From the NCBI GenBank assembly GCA_001829495.1, contig MIBJ01000022.1:1-64000 (forward strand): a stretch of 64,000 bases of DNA, written 5' to 3'. Each line of letters begins with the position of its first letter. Position 1 is the stretch's first letter. The stretch comes from Spirochaetes bacterium RBG_16_49_21 (GTDB lineage: Bacteria; Spirochaetota; UBA4802; UBA5550). Positions 18,481 to 27,240 of this stretch are shown here, piece after piece. A program made the position numbers and the translations under genes. Under the pieces are notes generated by a model. The model had not been told where the DNA came from, did no database searches, and was given only the letters and a program-made list of their open reading frames with translations.

Positions 18481-19566
18481 TTACAATATCTTCAACGAGC
18501 TCAACCCCAGAATCGCGAGTATTATCCCCAGTATCCACATCCGGACCACCACCTTCTGCTCCGGCCATCCGGAAAGCTCGAAATGGTGATGGAGCGGCGA
18601 CATCTTGAACACCCTCCTGCCCCTGAGCTTGAATGAGGCCACCTGTATGATCACCGACATCACCTCCATGACAAAAACCCCGCCGACGATGAAGAGAAAA
18701 ATCTCTTTTTTGATCATAACCGCGACGATGCCGATGATGCCGCCGAGGGCGAGCGACCCGGTGTCGCCCATGAAAACAGCGGCGGGATTGCTGTTGAACC
18801 AGAGAAACCCGAGGGAGGCTCCCACCAGCGCCGCAAGATACACGGTTATCTCCGCCGCTTCAGGGATATAGGGTATCCTCAAATAGGCGGCGATTCTGTT
18901 GTGCCCGGTCAGATACGCCATAATACCGAGGCTTACGCCCACGGTGACGACCGAGCCGATCGCAAGGCCGTCAAGGCCGTCCGTGAGATTGACCGCGTTG
19001 GTGGCGGCCACGATTACAACCACCGCGAAGATGATCCAGAATATCCTCATGTCCGCCAGTTCTTCATTGATGAAGGGAACATAAAAGTTCGACACCTCTT
19101 CCTTGTTTGAGGGGAAATAATAGATGATCAGCACAGCCGCAAGGGCGATGAGAATCTGAAACAGGAGCTTCAGCCTCGCCGGTATCCCCTCCTTTTTCTT
19201 TAATACGGACTTGATATAGTCGTCGACAAAGCCGAGCGCGCCCAGGAGCACGGTGGCGCTGATGAGGATCATCAGATACAGGCTCTTGAAGTTTCCCCAT
19301 AGTATAATGGAAGCAAGAACCGAACCTATTATGATGATCCCGCCCATCGTGGGAGTGCCCGCCTTCCGCTTATGCGTTTCCGGTCCGAGCGCCCTGATCT
19401 CCTCCCCCAGGTTAAGCGCCGCCAGACGCCGTATTGCCAGGTTGCCCAGGATGAGCACCAGGAGGAGGGCGGTAAGCGCGGCATACGCAGACCGGAACGT
19501 GATATACTGAAACAGCCGTAAGAATGACAGGTATTCCTTGAGCGGCAGTATAAAATGATATAACAT
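18481..19566 (-). CDS. mraY: phospho-MurNAc-pentapeptide transferase
   Basis: 361 aa integral membrane enzyme with ten predicted helices. Moves phospho-MurNAc-pentapeptide to undecaprenyl phosphate, making lipid I. Conserved motifs: 'HKRKAGTPTMGGIIII', 'LGALGFVDDYIK', the catalytic 'NAVNLTDGLDGLA', 'GFLWFNSNPAAVFMGDTGSL' and the C-terminal 'MSPLHHHFELSGW'. It is 12 bp after murF. Confidence 0.97.
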   Translation of the reverse strand: MLYHFILPLKEYLSFLRLFQYITFRSAYAALTALLLVLILGNLAIRRLAALNLGEEIRALGPETHKRKAGTPTMGGIIIIGSVLASIILWGNFKSLYLMILISATVLLGALGFVDDYIKSVLKKKEGIPARLKLLFQILIALAAVLIIYYFPSNKEEVSNFYVPFINEELADMRIFWIIFAVVVIVAATNAVNLTDGLDGLAIGSVVTVGVSLGIMAYLTGHNRIAAYLRIPYIPEAAEITVYLAALVGASLGFLWFNSNPAAVFMGDTGSLALGGIIGIVAVMIKKEIFLFIVGGVFVMEVMSVIIQVASFKLRGRRVFKMSPLHHHFELSGWPEQKVVVRMWILGIILAILGLSSLKIL

Positions 19567-19578
19567 CTGAATCTTCTC

Positions 19579-20967
19579 CTAGGTTATTCCGAGCACTACG
19601 TCTTCCATTTTCATTGAGCGCGACCCTTTGACGAGAATCACGTCATGGACATCGATGATCTTCTTCAAGACAGCGGCCAGATCCTCTTTGGTTTCAAACT
19701 GCTTTATATTACTGCGGTCGAGTCCGGCCCCGGCCGCGCCTTCCGCGTAGAACCGGGCCATATCGCCCCACACCAGGAGCATTTCGAAATCGTTCTCGGC
19801 CACGGCCCTGCCGCTTTCTCTATGATAGAGCGGAGCCGCATCCCCGAGCTCCTTCATGTCGGAGAGCACCGCTATCTTCCGCTTTTCCGGAAAAACCTCC
19901 CGTGCGGAGCGAAGCGCGTACGCGAGCGAAAGCGGATTGGAGTTATAGCTGTCGTTGATCACCAGATAACCCCGGTCGATGATCTGGCTCCTCCCCTCCA
20001 CGCTTCCGAGGCGCTCCAGCGCTTCGCGCATATTCGCCGGGGACACGCCATATTCACCGGCCACGGCAACGGCGGCGACCGCATTATACACGTTATGAAT
20101 CCCATACAGGGGCGGCCGGAGCTCTTCGCCGCCGAAAACAACCGAAACGCTGTCCCGGTAAAGGGCGTAGGAATCAGGATAAATATCAGCCGTATCGGAC
20201 AGCCCGAAGGTCTTGACCGCAAGCCCCAGCCCGGCCGCCTTCCGCGCGATGAGATCCAGGCAGTTCATGTCGCGGTTCAGGAGCAGCGTTGATCCCTTTT
20301 TCATGCCGTGCAGGATCTCCGATTTCGCCAGAGCGACATTCTCCAGGGTGCCCAGGAATTCGAGGTGTCCCTCGCCCACGTTCGTGATGAGAGCCGTGTC
20401 CGGCCGCGCGATCCGGGAAAGCCGGTCCAGCTCCCCGGAATGATTCATCCCCATCTCGATTACCGCCATTTCATGTGAATCTTTCAGCCCGAGCAGGGTT
20501 ACGGGCACGCCGATCTCATTGTTATAGTTCTTTTCATTCTTCAGGCAGTTCCCGGCCGTACTGAGCAGCGCATACACGAGCTCCTTGGTCGTGGTCTTGC
20601 CGCTCGTGCCGGTGATGCCGATCACCGCCGGGGCCATCCGCTCCCGGTGATGCGCGGCGATCGCGCCCAGGGCCTTCAGGGTGTCGTCGCACCGGATCTC
20701 CGCGATATCGTTTCCGGCGGCCACGTCCGTATATCCGTCCCTCATGGCGAGAAAGGAGCTGATCCTTCTTTTTTCCGAAAGAGGCCTGATGAAATCGTGG
20801 CCGTCGAACTTTCCGCCGACAAGCGAAATGAACAGATTGTTTCTCCCGAGCTCGCGGGAGTCGGTGGTAATGGTTTCTATGACCATGGCGGAGTCCCCGC
20901 TTCTGATCTTCCCCCCGCACCGCTGTGCTATTTCCCCTACCGTCGATGTATGATCTACTATCACCAT
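19579..20967 (-). CDS. murF: UDP-N-acetylmuramoyl-tripeptide-D-alanyl-D-alanine ligase
   Basis: 462 aa. Adds D-Ala-D-Ala to the tripeptide stem. P-loop 'GITGTSGKTTTKELVYALL', 'EMGMNHSGELDRLSRI' and the C-terminal 'VINDSYNSNPLSLAYALR' are MurF hallmarks. It starts 5 bp after the murE stop, so coupled translation is likely. Length is normal. Confidence 0.96.
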   Translation of the reverse strand: MVIVDHTSTVGEIAQRCGGKIRSGDSAMVIETITTDSRELGRNNLFISLVGGKFDGHDFIRPLSEKRRISSFLAMRDGYTDVAAGNDIAEIRCDDTLKALGAIAAHHRERMAPAVIGITGTSGKTTTKELVYALLSTAGNCLKNEKNYNNEIGVPVTLLGLKDSHEMAVIEMGMNHSGELDRLSRIARPDTALITNVGEGHLEFLGTLENVALAKSEILHGMKKGSTLLLNRDMNCLDLIARKAAGLGLAVKTFGLSDTADIYPDSYALYRDSVSVVFGGEELRPPLYGIHNVYNAVAAVAVAGEYGVSPANMREALERLGSVEGRSQIIDRGYLVINDSYNSNPLSLAYALRSAREVFPEKRKIAVLSDMKELGDAAPLYHRESGRAVAENDFEMLLVWGDMARFYAEGAAGAGLDRSNIKQFETKEDLAAVLKKIIDVHDVILVKGSRSMKMEDVVLGIT

Positions 20968-20972
20968 AGCAC

Positions 20973-22496
20973 CTATAGATACCGCGCCGCGACTTCCTTG
21001 TCGTCGAAGTGTATTTTTTCAGTACCGATGATCTGATAATCCTCGTGCCCCTTGCCCGCTATGACGACGATATCGTCCCTTTCAGCCGAAGAAAGGGCGC
21101 GGGCGATCGCCTCCTCCCGGTCCGGCAGTATCTCATGGTTTTCGCCGGTGATGCCCGCGGCTATGTCCCTGATGATCCGATCCGGATCCTCGGTGCGGGG
21201 ATTGTCGCTCGTGACGATAACCAGGTCGGAATTTTCCTCGGCGGCCCTGCCCATGAGCGGCCGCTTGCTCCGGTCCCGGTCGCCGCCGCAGCCGAACACG
21301 GTGATGATGCGCCGGTGATCCAGCTCATTCACGGATTTAAGGAGCTTGGAGAGCGCGTCAGCCGTATGCGCATAGTCCACGATCACGGTAAAGCCTTTTG
21401 CCGCCGTGAGCACGTCGAACCTGCCGGGCACGGACGAGAGCTCTTCGAGCCCGGCTGTGATCTCGTCGCCGGCTGCGCCCATCTGATGCGCGGCGGCAAA
21501 AGCGGCGATCGCATTATAGAGCTGGAACCTTCCCGGAAGCTTCAGATTGATCGGCAGGCCGGGAAACGGCCGTTCGAGCCTGAAGCTTAATCCCCTGATG
21601 GAGTTGTTCACGCTCCCTTTTTCAGGCATATAATCGGACTCCGCGTCGACGCCGAAAGATTTCAGCGGATAGGCGTACTGGTTTTTTATCAGATAAATCT
21701 CCTTGCCGTAACGGTCGTCGGCGTTCACGATCCCGCATCTCCCCTTTTTGCGGCTCGCATTGAGAAGATCGAACAGCCTCTTCTTTGCGTAAAAATAGCT
21801 CTCAAAATCGTGATGGAAGTCGAGATGATCCCCGGTCAGGTTGGTGAACACCGCTGCGTCGAAATCGATATCGTTCGCCCGGCTGAGCTCCAGCGCATGG
21901 GACGAAGCCTCCATGATGACGACCGCGATTCCGTCCTGTTTCATCCGGTACAGCGTCTCCTGGAGATCCTTCGACTCCGGGGTCGTGTTCAGGGCGGGAT
22001 AGCTTCGGTTCCCCCAGCGGTAATTGATCGTCCCGATCACGCCGGTATTGAGGCCATGACGCCTCATAATCGATTCAAGCATGTAGGTGACCGACGTCTT
22101 GCCATTGGTGCCGGTGACACCGATCACCATCATGGATCGGGAAGGGAATCCGTAGAAGGCCGCCGATAGCCGCGACAAGGCCTTTCGCGGATCCTGCGCG
22201 GCCAGCACACCGGCTCCCGCGGCGCTCAGGCCGGAAAAATCGTGCGTCCTTTCCCGCGCAATAAGAACCGCCGCTGCGCCCTTTTCGACAGCGGCACCGA
22301 TATACGCGTGCCCGTCGCTTTTGAATCCTTCAACCGCTACAAAAAGGCTCCCCTTTCTGACGCTGCGGGAGTCGTACTCTATCGAGCAGATCTCCGCTGT
22401 GCCGCTTCCGGCGTACAGATCGGCAATGCCGCCGGCCTCCCGTAGGAGCGCAGCCAAAGGCATCCTGATTTTATTGCTGAGCATTATTTTCATCAA
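20973..22496 (-). CDS. murE: UDP-MurNAc-tripeptide synthetase MurE (meso-DAP type)
   Basis: About 507 aa. Adds the third stem residue. P-loop 'GVTGTNGKTSVTYMLES', 'DHLDFHHDFESY', 'VIVDYAHTADAL', and 'VTSDNPRTEDP'. DNPR is the motif linked with meso-diaminopimelate use; lysine or ornithine enzymes usually differ. This fits Leptospira-type peptidoglycan better than the ornithine type of Treponema and Borrelia. The start is not certain: four Met codons lie in the first 12 codons, none with a clear ribosome site, and the ORF overlaps ftsL by up to 26 bp. Confidence 0.95.
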   Translation of the reverse strand: MMKIMLSNKIRMPLAALLREAGGIADLYAGSGTAEICSIEYDSRSVRKGSLFVAVEGFKSDGHAYIGAAVEKGAAAVLIARERTHDFSGLSAAGAGVLAAQDPRKALSRLSAAFYGFPSRSMMVIGVTGTNGKTSVTYMLESIMRRHGLNTGVIGTINYRWGNRSYPALNTTPESKDLQETLYRMKQDGIAVVIMEASSHALELSRANDIDFDAAVFTNLTGDHLDFHHDFESYFYAKKRLFDLLNASRKKGRCGIVNADDRYGKEIYLIKNQYAYPLKSFGVDAESDYMPEKGSVNNSIRGLSFRLERPFPGLPINLKLPGRFQLYNAIAAFAAAHQMGAAGDEITAGLEELSSVPGRFDVLTAAKGFTVIVDYAHTADALSKLLKSVNELDHRRIITVFGCGGDRDRSKRPLMGRAAEENSDLVIVTSDNPRTEDPDRIIRDIAAGITGENHEILPDREEAIARALSSAERDDIVVIAGKGHEDYQIIGTEKIHFDDKEVAARYL

Positions 22497-22716
22497 CTGC
22501 CATTACGTCGAAATCTTCCGGAAGAACCGGCTTAAAGCCCCTTCTCCGGGCATAATCCTGGACCACCTCCATTCTCCGGTACAGCTCGATCTCATACCGG
22601 AGATGGTCGTTGTCCTTAACGATCTGCTCTTCAATGTCCGACAACTTTTGATACTGGAGCCCTATCTTCATGATCTCGATGTTCTGCCATACGTACAGGG
22701 TCACGAACAGACTCAT
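22471..22716 (-). CDS. ftsL: FtsL-like division protein, start uncertain
   Basis: 81 aa from the first ATG. Lies between rsmH and murE, the standard place of ftsL. A coiled coil (IGLQYQKLSDIEEQIVKDN) follows the membrane part, as in FtsL/FtsB. From this ATG only about ten hydrophobic residues remain. The open frame continues upstream for 14 codons and reads VERFVIKYIIIILF, completing a normal transmembrane helix. No ATG, GTG or TTG occurs there, but an AGAGAGG site sits 6 nt before an ATC codon at 22743. A non-AUG start is therefore plausible; alternatively, ribosomes ending rsmH (stop at 22755) re-start at 22716. FtsL bridges FtsQ and FtsW/FtsI in the divisome. Confidence 0.75.
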   Translation of the reverse strand: MSLFVTLYVWQNIEIMKIGLQYQKLSDIEEQIVKDNDHLRYEIELYRRMEVVQDYARRRGFKPVLPEDFDVMAVDENNAQQ

Positions 22717-22754
22717 GAATAATATGATAATGATATATTTGATGACGAACCTCT

Positions 22755-23690
22755 CTACAGCTTCTCACAAACCCGCAATCGCGCGCTCCGGGCCCTGCTG
22801 TTCGATTCAACCTCTTCAACGTGAGGACGCAGGGGCTTTTTCGTCAATATTTTTACCAGCCCCTCTCCGGCGCACCGGCAATCCCGCTCCCCTTCCGCGC
22901 ACTCGCAACCGCGCGAGAGCCTTCTGAACTTCTCCTTGACGATCCGGTCTTCCAGGGAGTGAAACGATATGGCCATGATCCTCCCGCCCGAAGCCAGAAG
23001 CCGGTACGCCTGGCCCAGGCTTTTTTCTATGCATGCAAGCTCGTCGTTCACAAATATTCTGACGGCCTGGAATACCCTCGTTGCCGGGTGTATATTCCTT
23101 ACGTGAAATTTCTTCGGGATTGCGCGAAGAACTATGCGGGCGAGCTCTCCGGTCGTCCCGACCGGCCCGTCCACCCGCGCCCTGCGGATCGCGGCTGCGA
23201 TCCTCCGCGCCCACCGCTCCTGCCCGAGCCGGAAAAAAATATCGGCCAGACGCTTCTCATCAAAGGTATTTACGACATGATACGCGCTCACCCCGCTCCC
23301 GTCCAGCCTCATGTCCAGTTTTTCGTCTCTGGCAAAAGTAAACCCTCGTCCGCTTCTCTCAAGATGGAACGAAGATACGCCGAAATCATATAAAAAATAG
23401 TGTATCTTCCCTCTCAACGTATCGAGATGCCGAGAAATATAAGAAAAATTATCATTAATGTAATCAATTCTAGCTGCATACGGCTTAAGCCTCCGCCTTG
23501 CTGCCTCAAGAATGTCTGCGTCCCTGTCCATGGCGATGATCCTTAGACGCGCAAACCTCGATAATAATAGCTCTGAATGACCTCCTTCACCGACCGTACA
23601 ATCAACCAGAATGCCTGCGCCCCGGCTGGCCGAGCTCTCAATGAAATGGAGCAGCTCGTTGGTCATCACCGGGATGTGCGCGTATTCCAA
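22755..23690 (-). CDS. rsmH: 16S rRNA (cytosine1402-N4)-methyltransferase
   Basis: 311 aa, formerly MraW. Methylates C1402 of 16S rRNA using SAM. N-terminal 'HIPVMTNELLHFI', SAM motif 'LVDCTVGEGGHSELLL', 'DRDADILEAARRRL', 'YDFGVSSFHLE' and the C-terminal 'AISFHSLEDRIVKEKFR' are all family signatures. Second gene of the dcw cluster, 62 bp after mraZ. Confidence 0.97.
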   Translation of the reverse strand: MEYAHIPVMTNELLHFIESSASRGAGILVDCTVGEGGHSELLLSRFARLRIIAMDRDADILEAARRRLKPYAARIDYINDNFSYISRHLDTLRGKIHYFLYDFGVSSFHLERSGRGFTFARDEKLDMRLDGSGVSAYHVVNTFDEKRLADIFFRLGQERWARRIAAAIRRARVDGPVGTTGELARIVLRAIPKKFHVRNIHPATRVFQAVRIFVNDELACIEKSLGQAYRLLASGGRIMAISFHSLEDRIVKEKFRRLSRGCECAEGERDCRCAGEGLVKILTKKPLRPHVEEVESNSRARSARLRVCEKL

Positions 23691-23752
23691 ATATGACCTC
23701 GTAAATTATGTCGCATTATGCAGGGGCAGGCCTCAAGCCTGGCCCCCTACGG

Positions 23753-24190
23753 TTATATGCCGAGATCACCGGCCAGGGCGTTCAGGGAATCCTGGTCAGG
23801 CCGGTACTGGTTGTATATCTCGGTCGCCCAGATCTCGATCCTGTCGTTCAGTCCCAGGATGGTAATGTCGTTTTTTATCCGGGCGTATTCCAGGTGGCTG
23901 CCGGGGATCAGTATCCTCCCCTGCCGGTCCAGCTCCTGGTCCCTGGCGCCTCCCATAAGGTGGCGGATCCAATTCCTGTTGGTGGGATTCGATTGAGGCA
24001 GCGGCACCAGCTTCTCCCTGACGAAGCGCGTCCAATCCTCTTCCCTGAAAGCCATGATGCATTGGTCAAATCCATACGTGAGCACGAGCGTGTTAAGAAT
24101 GTAATCTTCGCCAAAAGCCTTGCGCAAGGTGATCGGGATCGACACCCTTCCTTTTTCATCAAGAGTCGGATGATATTCACCCATGAACAT
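23753..24190 (-). CDS. mraZ: transcriptional regulator MraZ
   Basis: 145 aa with two AbrB-like SpoVT/MraZ repeats: 'GEYHPTLDEKGRVSIP' near the N-terminus and 'ARDQELDRQGRILIPG' at about residue 80. MraZ forms a ring and binds repeats upstream of its own operon; in E. coli it represses dcw. The expected TGGGG repeats are found upstream (24204-24243), supporting autoregulation here. First gene of the cluster. Confidence 0.97.
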   Translation of the reverse strand: MFMGEYHPTLDEKGRVSIPITLRKAFGEDYILNTLVLTYGFDQCIMAFREEDWTRFVREKLVPLPQSNPTNRNWIRHLMGGARDQELDRQGRILIPGSHLEYARIKNDITILGLNDRIEIWATEIYNQYRPDQDSLNALAGDLGI

Positions 24191-24203
24191 TGTCGTGCCT
24201 TCA

Positions 24204-24243
24204 CCCCAAGGATTAGATCAACAAAAATCCCCACTTTTCCCCA
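24204..24243 (-). promoter_or_regulatory. MraZ operator repeats
   Basis: Reading the minus strand, TGGGG occurs at 24243-24239 and again at 24233-24229, exactly 10 bp apart (one helical turn), with a third at 24208-24204, 25 bp further on. TGGGN repeats with 10-bp phasing are the known MraZ-binding pattern. They sit between the promoter and the mraZ start. Confidence 0.75.
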
Positions 24244-24246
24244 TTA

Positions 24247-24273
24247 ATTACCAAATGAGACATAATTTGTCAA
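24247..24273 (-). promoter_or_regulatory. dcw cluster promoter
   Basis: Minus-strand TTGACA (24273-24268, perfect -35), 15 bp, then GGTAAT (4 of 6). Its downstream edge touches the MraZ operator, so bound MraZ would block transcription start. No other promoter-like site with a perfect -35 was seen in front of mraZ. Confidence 0.5.
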
Positions 24274-24374
24274 GACTAAAATGAAATTTTTATAACTTTT
24301 GTCTATAAATAATATTGTAGCAAATTTTCCTTGACGAGATTACGGTAACTCCTGAAAAATGGGCTGCCTTCGAG

Positions 24375-24462
24375 GGGGTCAGAGCAACTGTTGTTCGCGA
24401 GTAACGGTTTGTTTGTGTTTTGGGGGTCAGAGCAACCCGATATTATGGGAAGGGTCAGAGCC
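24375..24462 (+). repeat. three copies of GGGTCAGAGC
   Basis: GGGTCAGAGC occurs three times within 88 bp, at about 24378, 24425 and 24453, between the mraZ promoter and tRNA-Gly; the first two copies continue as AAC. A related GGTCAGAGCAA lies at 58172. Short GGTCAGA-type words are common in REP-like intergenic repeats. Function unknown. Confidence 0.45.
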
Positions 24463-24481
24463 CTAGCACAATTTAATATAT

Positions 24482-24552
24482 GCGGGTGTAGTTCAGTGGT
24501 AGAACTTCAGCCTTCCAAGCTGGCCACGTGGGTTCGATTCCCATCACCCGCT
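24482..24552 (+). tRNA. tRNA-Gly (anticodon TCC)
   Basis: Acceptor arms GCGGGTG/CACCCGC, D-arm GTTC-AGTGGTA-GAAC, anticodon loop CTTCCAA giving anticodon TCC, and T-arm with TTCGATT. 71 nt with no encoded CCA. All stems pair. Confidence 0.96.
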
Positions 24553-24781
24553 CATGGAATGCCGCGAAAAACGGCCGGCATCCTTCACCGCTTTTTTAAT
24601 CGCCTTCCAGATATCAGTTCCCTGTGATTGTTTCAGGGTGCGGGGACAAATACGGCCCGGCGAAAATGAATCAGGGGAATATATTCCCTTCAAAAATTAC
24701 AGCAATCCCTTTTTTAGTCAAATTGACGACATCATCCTGAGCTCCGGCCGGGAACGGTCGGGCTCGGTCCTCGCGCCGCAT

Positions 24782-25558
24782 CTAATTCAATATTGTAAAA
24801 TATCTCCCATTGAGCCTTGTAACGCTTATCTTTCTTTTGTACAGGGAGCTTAAAATTTCGTCGTTGATGGCGTCATCGATATCACCGCAGAAATAACATT
24901 CCCCGTTTTCTATGATCAGAATCCTGCTAAAAAGCGGTGTTATCTCCTCAATATGATGGGTGACAAATATAATTGATGTTTTTTTAAATCTACTGATTTT
25001 ATCAATCGACAATAATAAATCCTCTCTTGCTGAAAGGTCTAATCCCATGGTCGGCTCGTCGAACAAGAGGAGTTCCGGTTGATTTATGGAGGCCCTCAGC
25101 ATGAGAATCTTTTGCTTTTCGCCATCAGAGAGGACATTAAATTTATCATTGGCCCGTCCGTTCATGTTAATGGTATCCAATAATTCGTGTGCATAAGAAA
25201 TATCAACGCCTGATGGCTCAACATACAAACCGATCGATGCATAAAGACCGCTCAATATAACATCAATGGTGCTTTCATTTTTTGAAATCATATCCTTAAG
25301 CGAGATACTAATATATCCTATTCTTTTTCTGATATCCCGTATATCATTCCCAAATGTTTTGCTCGCGAAGCGTATAACCTCGCCCATGCTTGGATAAAGA
25401 TATCCCGCGATGATCTCGAGGAGTTTTGTTTTACCGGAACCATTTTTCCCATAAAGAATCCAGTTTTCGTTCTCTTGAATATGCCAGGATATATTTTTTA
25501 GAATATGTTTTTCTGTTTTATCAAAAAAATATAATGAGATGTTTTTCAGCTCAATCAT
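24782..25558 (-). CDS. ABC transporter ATP-binding protein (orphan)
   Basis: 258 aa single ABC ATPase. Walker A 'GKNGSGKTKL', Q-loop region, signature 'LSDGEKQKIL' (LSDGE instead of LSGGQ), Walker B 'LLLFDEPTMGLD' and H-loop 'VTHHIEEI' are intact. No permease or binding protein is adjacent. The signature and the C-terminal 'ENGECYFCGDIDD' are of the ModF/YlmA type, a group of stand-alone ATPases. The substrate cannot be told. The gene is AT-rich compared with the dcw cluster, which may point to a different origin. Confidence 0.88.
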   Translation of the reverse strand: MIELKNISLYFFDKTEKHILKNISWHIQENENWILYGKNGSGKTKLLEIIAGYLYPSMGEVIRFASKTFGNDIRDIRKRIGYISISLKDMISKNESTIDVILSGLYASIGLYVEPSGVDISYAHELLDTINMNGRANDKFNVLSDGEKQKILMLRASINQPELLLFDEPTMGLDLSAREDLLLSIDKISRFKKTSIIFVTHHIEEITPLFSRILIIENGECYFCGDIDDAINDEILSSLYKRKISVTRLNGRYFTILN

Positions 25559-25794
25559 AGCGGGAAATTTATTATTGGATAATAATTATTCAAGTACTTA
25601 TTTTTAATGCGATGGGCTGTTTACGGGTAACATCTCCAAAAATGCGGCGATTCCAATAATTATTATCGACGATTGTCCTTATTTTGCTTGACTAATGCAA
25701 TTTTATATCATCCAGCATATGGATGACCGGCAGGCAAGAGTACCAATGGTAAAAATTATTTCATGCATCAATACTATTATTAGGAGGGAACCAT

Positions 25795-26964
25795 ATGGCT
25801 GGTGAAAACGGAGATTCCTATACCGAAACCACATCACAATCCTGGGGATCGCGCCTCATGGAATCCATCAAGGGTGTTCTCGTTGGCCTTGTTTTGTTTA
25901 TCGCGGCCTTCCCCGTTCTCTGGATGAATGAAGGCTGCGCAGTCAAAACCGCAAAGGGGCTGGACGAGGGAGCAAAGATCGTCACATCGGTTAAGGCCGA
26001 AACGGTTGATCCCGCCAATAACGGCAAGGAGGTGCACCTGTCCGCATTGGCGACAACGGACGAAGTCCTTGCAGACAAGAACTTTGGAATCAACCAGAAG
26101 TGCATCAAGCTCATACGCAACGTCGAGATGTACCAATGGAAAGAGGAGTCACATTCGGAAAAAAAGAAAAAACTGGGCGGCGGCGAAGAAACGGTGACGA
26201 CCTATACGTACAAAAAGGAATGGTCCTCAAACCCGATAGATTCAAGCAAATTCAAAAAGCCCGGATACAAAAACCCGGCTATGCCTTACAAGGGAGAAAC
26301 CTTTACCGCGAATTTGGTCAAACTTGGCGCTTTCAGGCTCAGCCCCTCACTCATAAGCCAGATCACCAAGAGCGAACCCATGGCACTGCAGCAGGAAAAC
26401 ATATCGAAACTCTCTGCCGAGATCAGGGGGAAAGCCAGGATTCTTGACGGCGGGATATTTGTCGGCAAAAATTCCCCGGAACCGAACATCGGGGATTTCA
26501 AGATCAATTATTCGATCGTAAAGCCCCAAACGGTATCCGTAGTCGCTAAGCAGATAAACGATACATTCGAGGCCTATGCGACTAAACAAGGTACCGAGAT
26601 AAACCGTCTCGAACATGGCGAGCGATCGGCTGAATCCATGTTCCAACAGATGCAGAAGGAAAACACCGTTCAGACCTGGATACTGCGACTTGTCGGGCTG
26701 ATCCTAATGGCATCGGGCATTGGATTAATATTCAGGCCGCTGTCGACTTTCGGCGACGTTATTCCCCTTATCGGCAGCGTTTTGAACATGGGCATTGGAA
26801 TTTTCGCGTTCATCATGGGGCTTGTCCTCTCGCTGATAACCATTGCCATCGCCTGGATCGCCCACCGGCCGATTCTCGGAATAGCCATCCTGGTCATCGG
26901 CGCAGGCATATTTGTCGCGATATGGTTGATAGGCAAACAAAAGAAAGCAAAGGCGGCCGTTTGA
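25795..26964 (+). CDS. TMEM43 (LUMA)-family membrane protein
   Basis: 389 aa with AGGAGGG 7 nt upstream of the start. One N-terminal membrane span (GVLVGLVLFIAAFPVLW, about 26-44), a large soluble domain of about 240 residues with 'YKKEWSS' and 'ARILDGGIFVG', and three to four C-terminal spans (from 'TWILRLVGLILMASGIGLIF'). This is the layout of the TMEM43/DUF1625 family, shared by bacteria and animals (human LUMA, an inner-nuclear-membrane protein). The bacterial role is not known. It is followed by a strong two-way terminator and seems to be a single-gene unit. Confidence 0.82.
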   Translation: MAGENGDSYTETTSQSWGSRLMESIKGVLVGLVLFIAAFPVLWMNEGCAVKTAKGLDEGAKIVTSVKAETVDPANNGKEVHLSALATTDEVLADKNFGINQKCIKLIRNVEMYQWKEESHSEKKKKLGGGEETVTTYTYKKEWSSNPIDSSKFKKPGYKNPAMPYKGETFTANLVKLGAFRLSPSLISQITKSEPMALQQENISKLSAEIRGKARILDGGIFVGKNSPEPNIGDFKINYSIVKPQTVSVVAKQINDTFEAYATKQGTEINRLEHGERSAESMFQQMQKENTVQTWILRLVGLILMASGIGLIFRPLSTFGDVIPLIGSVLNMGIGIFAFIMGLVLSLITIAIAWIAHRPILGIAILVIGAGIFVAIWLIGKQKKAKAAV

Positions 26965-26980
26965 TGCCGGAGCGACGCTG

Positions 26981-27019
26981 CATGATAAAACTCCCTTCAA
27001 AAAAGGGAGTTTTATCATG
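26981..27019. terminator. two-way terminator hairpin
   Basis: A perfect 17-bp stem (CATGATAAAACTCCCTT and its complement) encloses the 5-nt loop caaaa. It starts 17 bp after the TMEM43-family stop. On the opposite strand it lies 9 bp past the stop of the leucine-rich-repeat remnant. Confidence 0.85.
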
Positions 27020-27027
27020 GGCTATAC

Positions 27028-27240
27028 TCAACTTGACGGATGTTCAACTATTGGAGTCCCTTTTTTAATCAAATTATCGATAACAGAATAATCCCGAATA
27101 GGATTGCCGATCAGATTTACATATTCCAGCTCTTCAAGATTCTCAAGCACGCTGATGTCGGAAATATATTAAAGCTGATATCCAGCTCTTTCAAATGCGC
27201 CAGGTTTTCAAGGCGTTTTACCGGATACCGCCTAATTTTT
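27028..27240 (-). pseudogene. leucine-rich-repeat protein remnant
   Basis: On the minus strand two frames join into LRR-like sequence. One reads RLENLAHLKELDISFN, and after a one-base frame change the next reads SVLENLEELEYVNLIGNP, then 'VIDNLIKKGTPIVEH' and a stop at 27028. The LxxLxxLxLxxN pattern is clear. There is no start and the frame is broken, so this is the C-terminal stump of an LRR protein. The ORF track shows it only as out-of-frame pieces. Confidence 0.6.

Noticed and set aside
22816-24234. Several long ORFs antisense to or out of frame with rsmH and mraZ
   Set aside because: Shadows of GC-rich coding DNA; the real genes have all expected motifs.
27040-27234. First 65 codons of the 179-aa ORF as protein
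   Set aside because: They are antisense to a recognisable leucine-rich-repeat tail and have no ribosome site.
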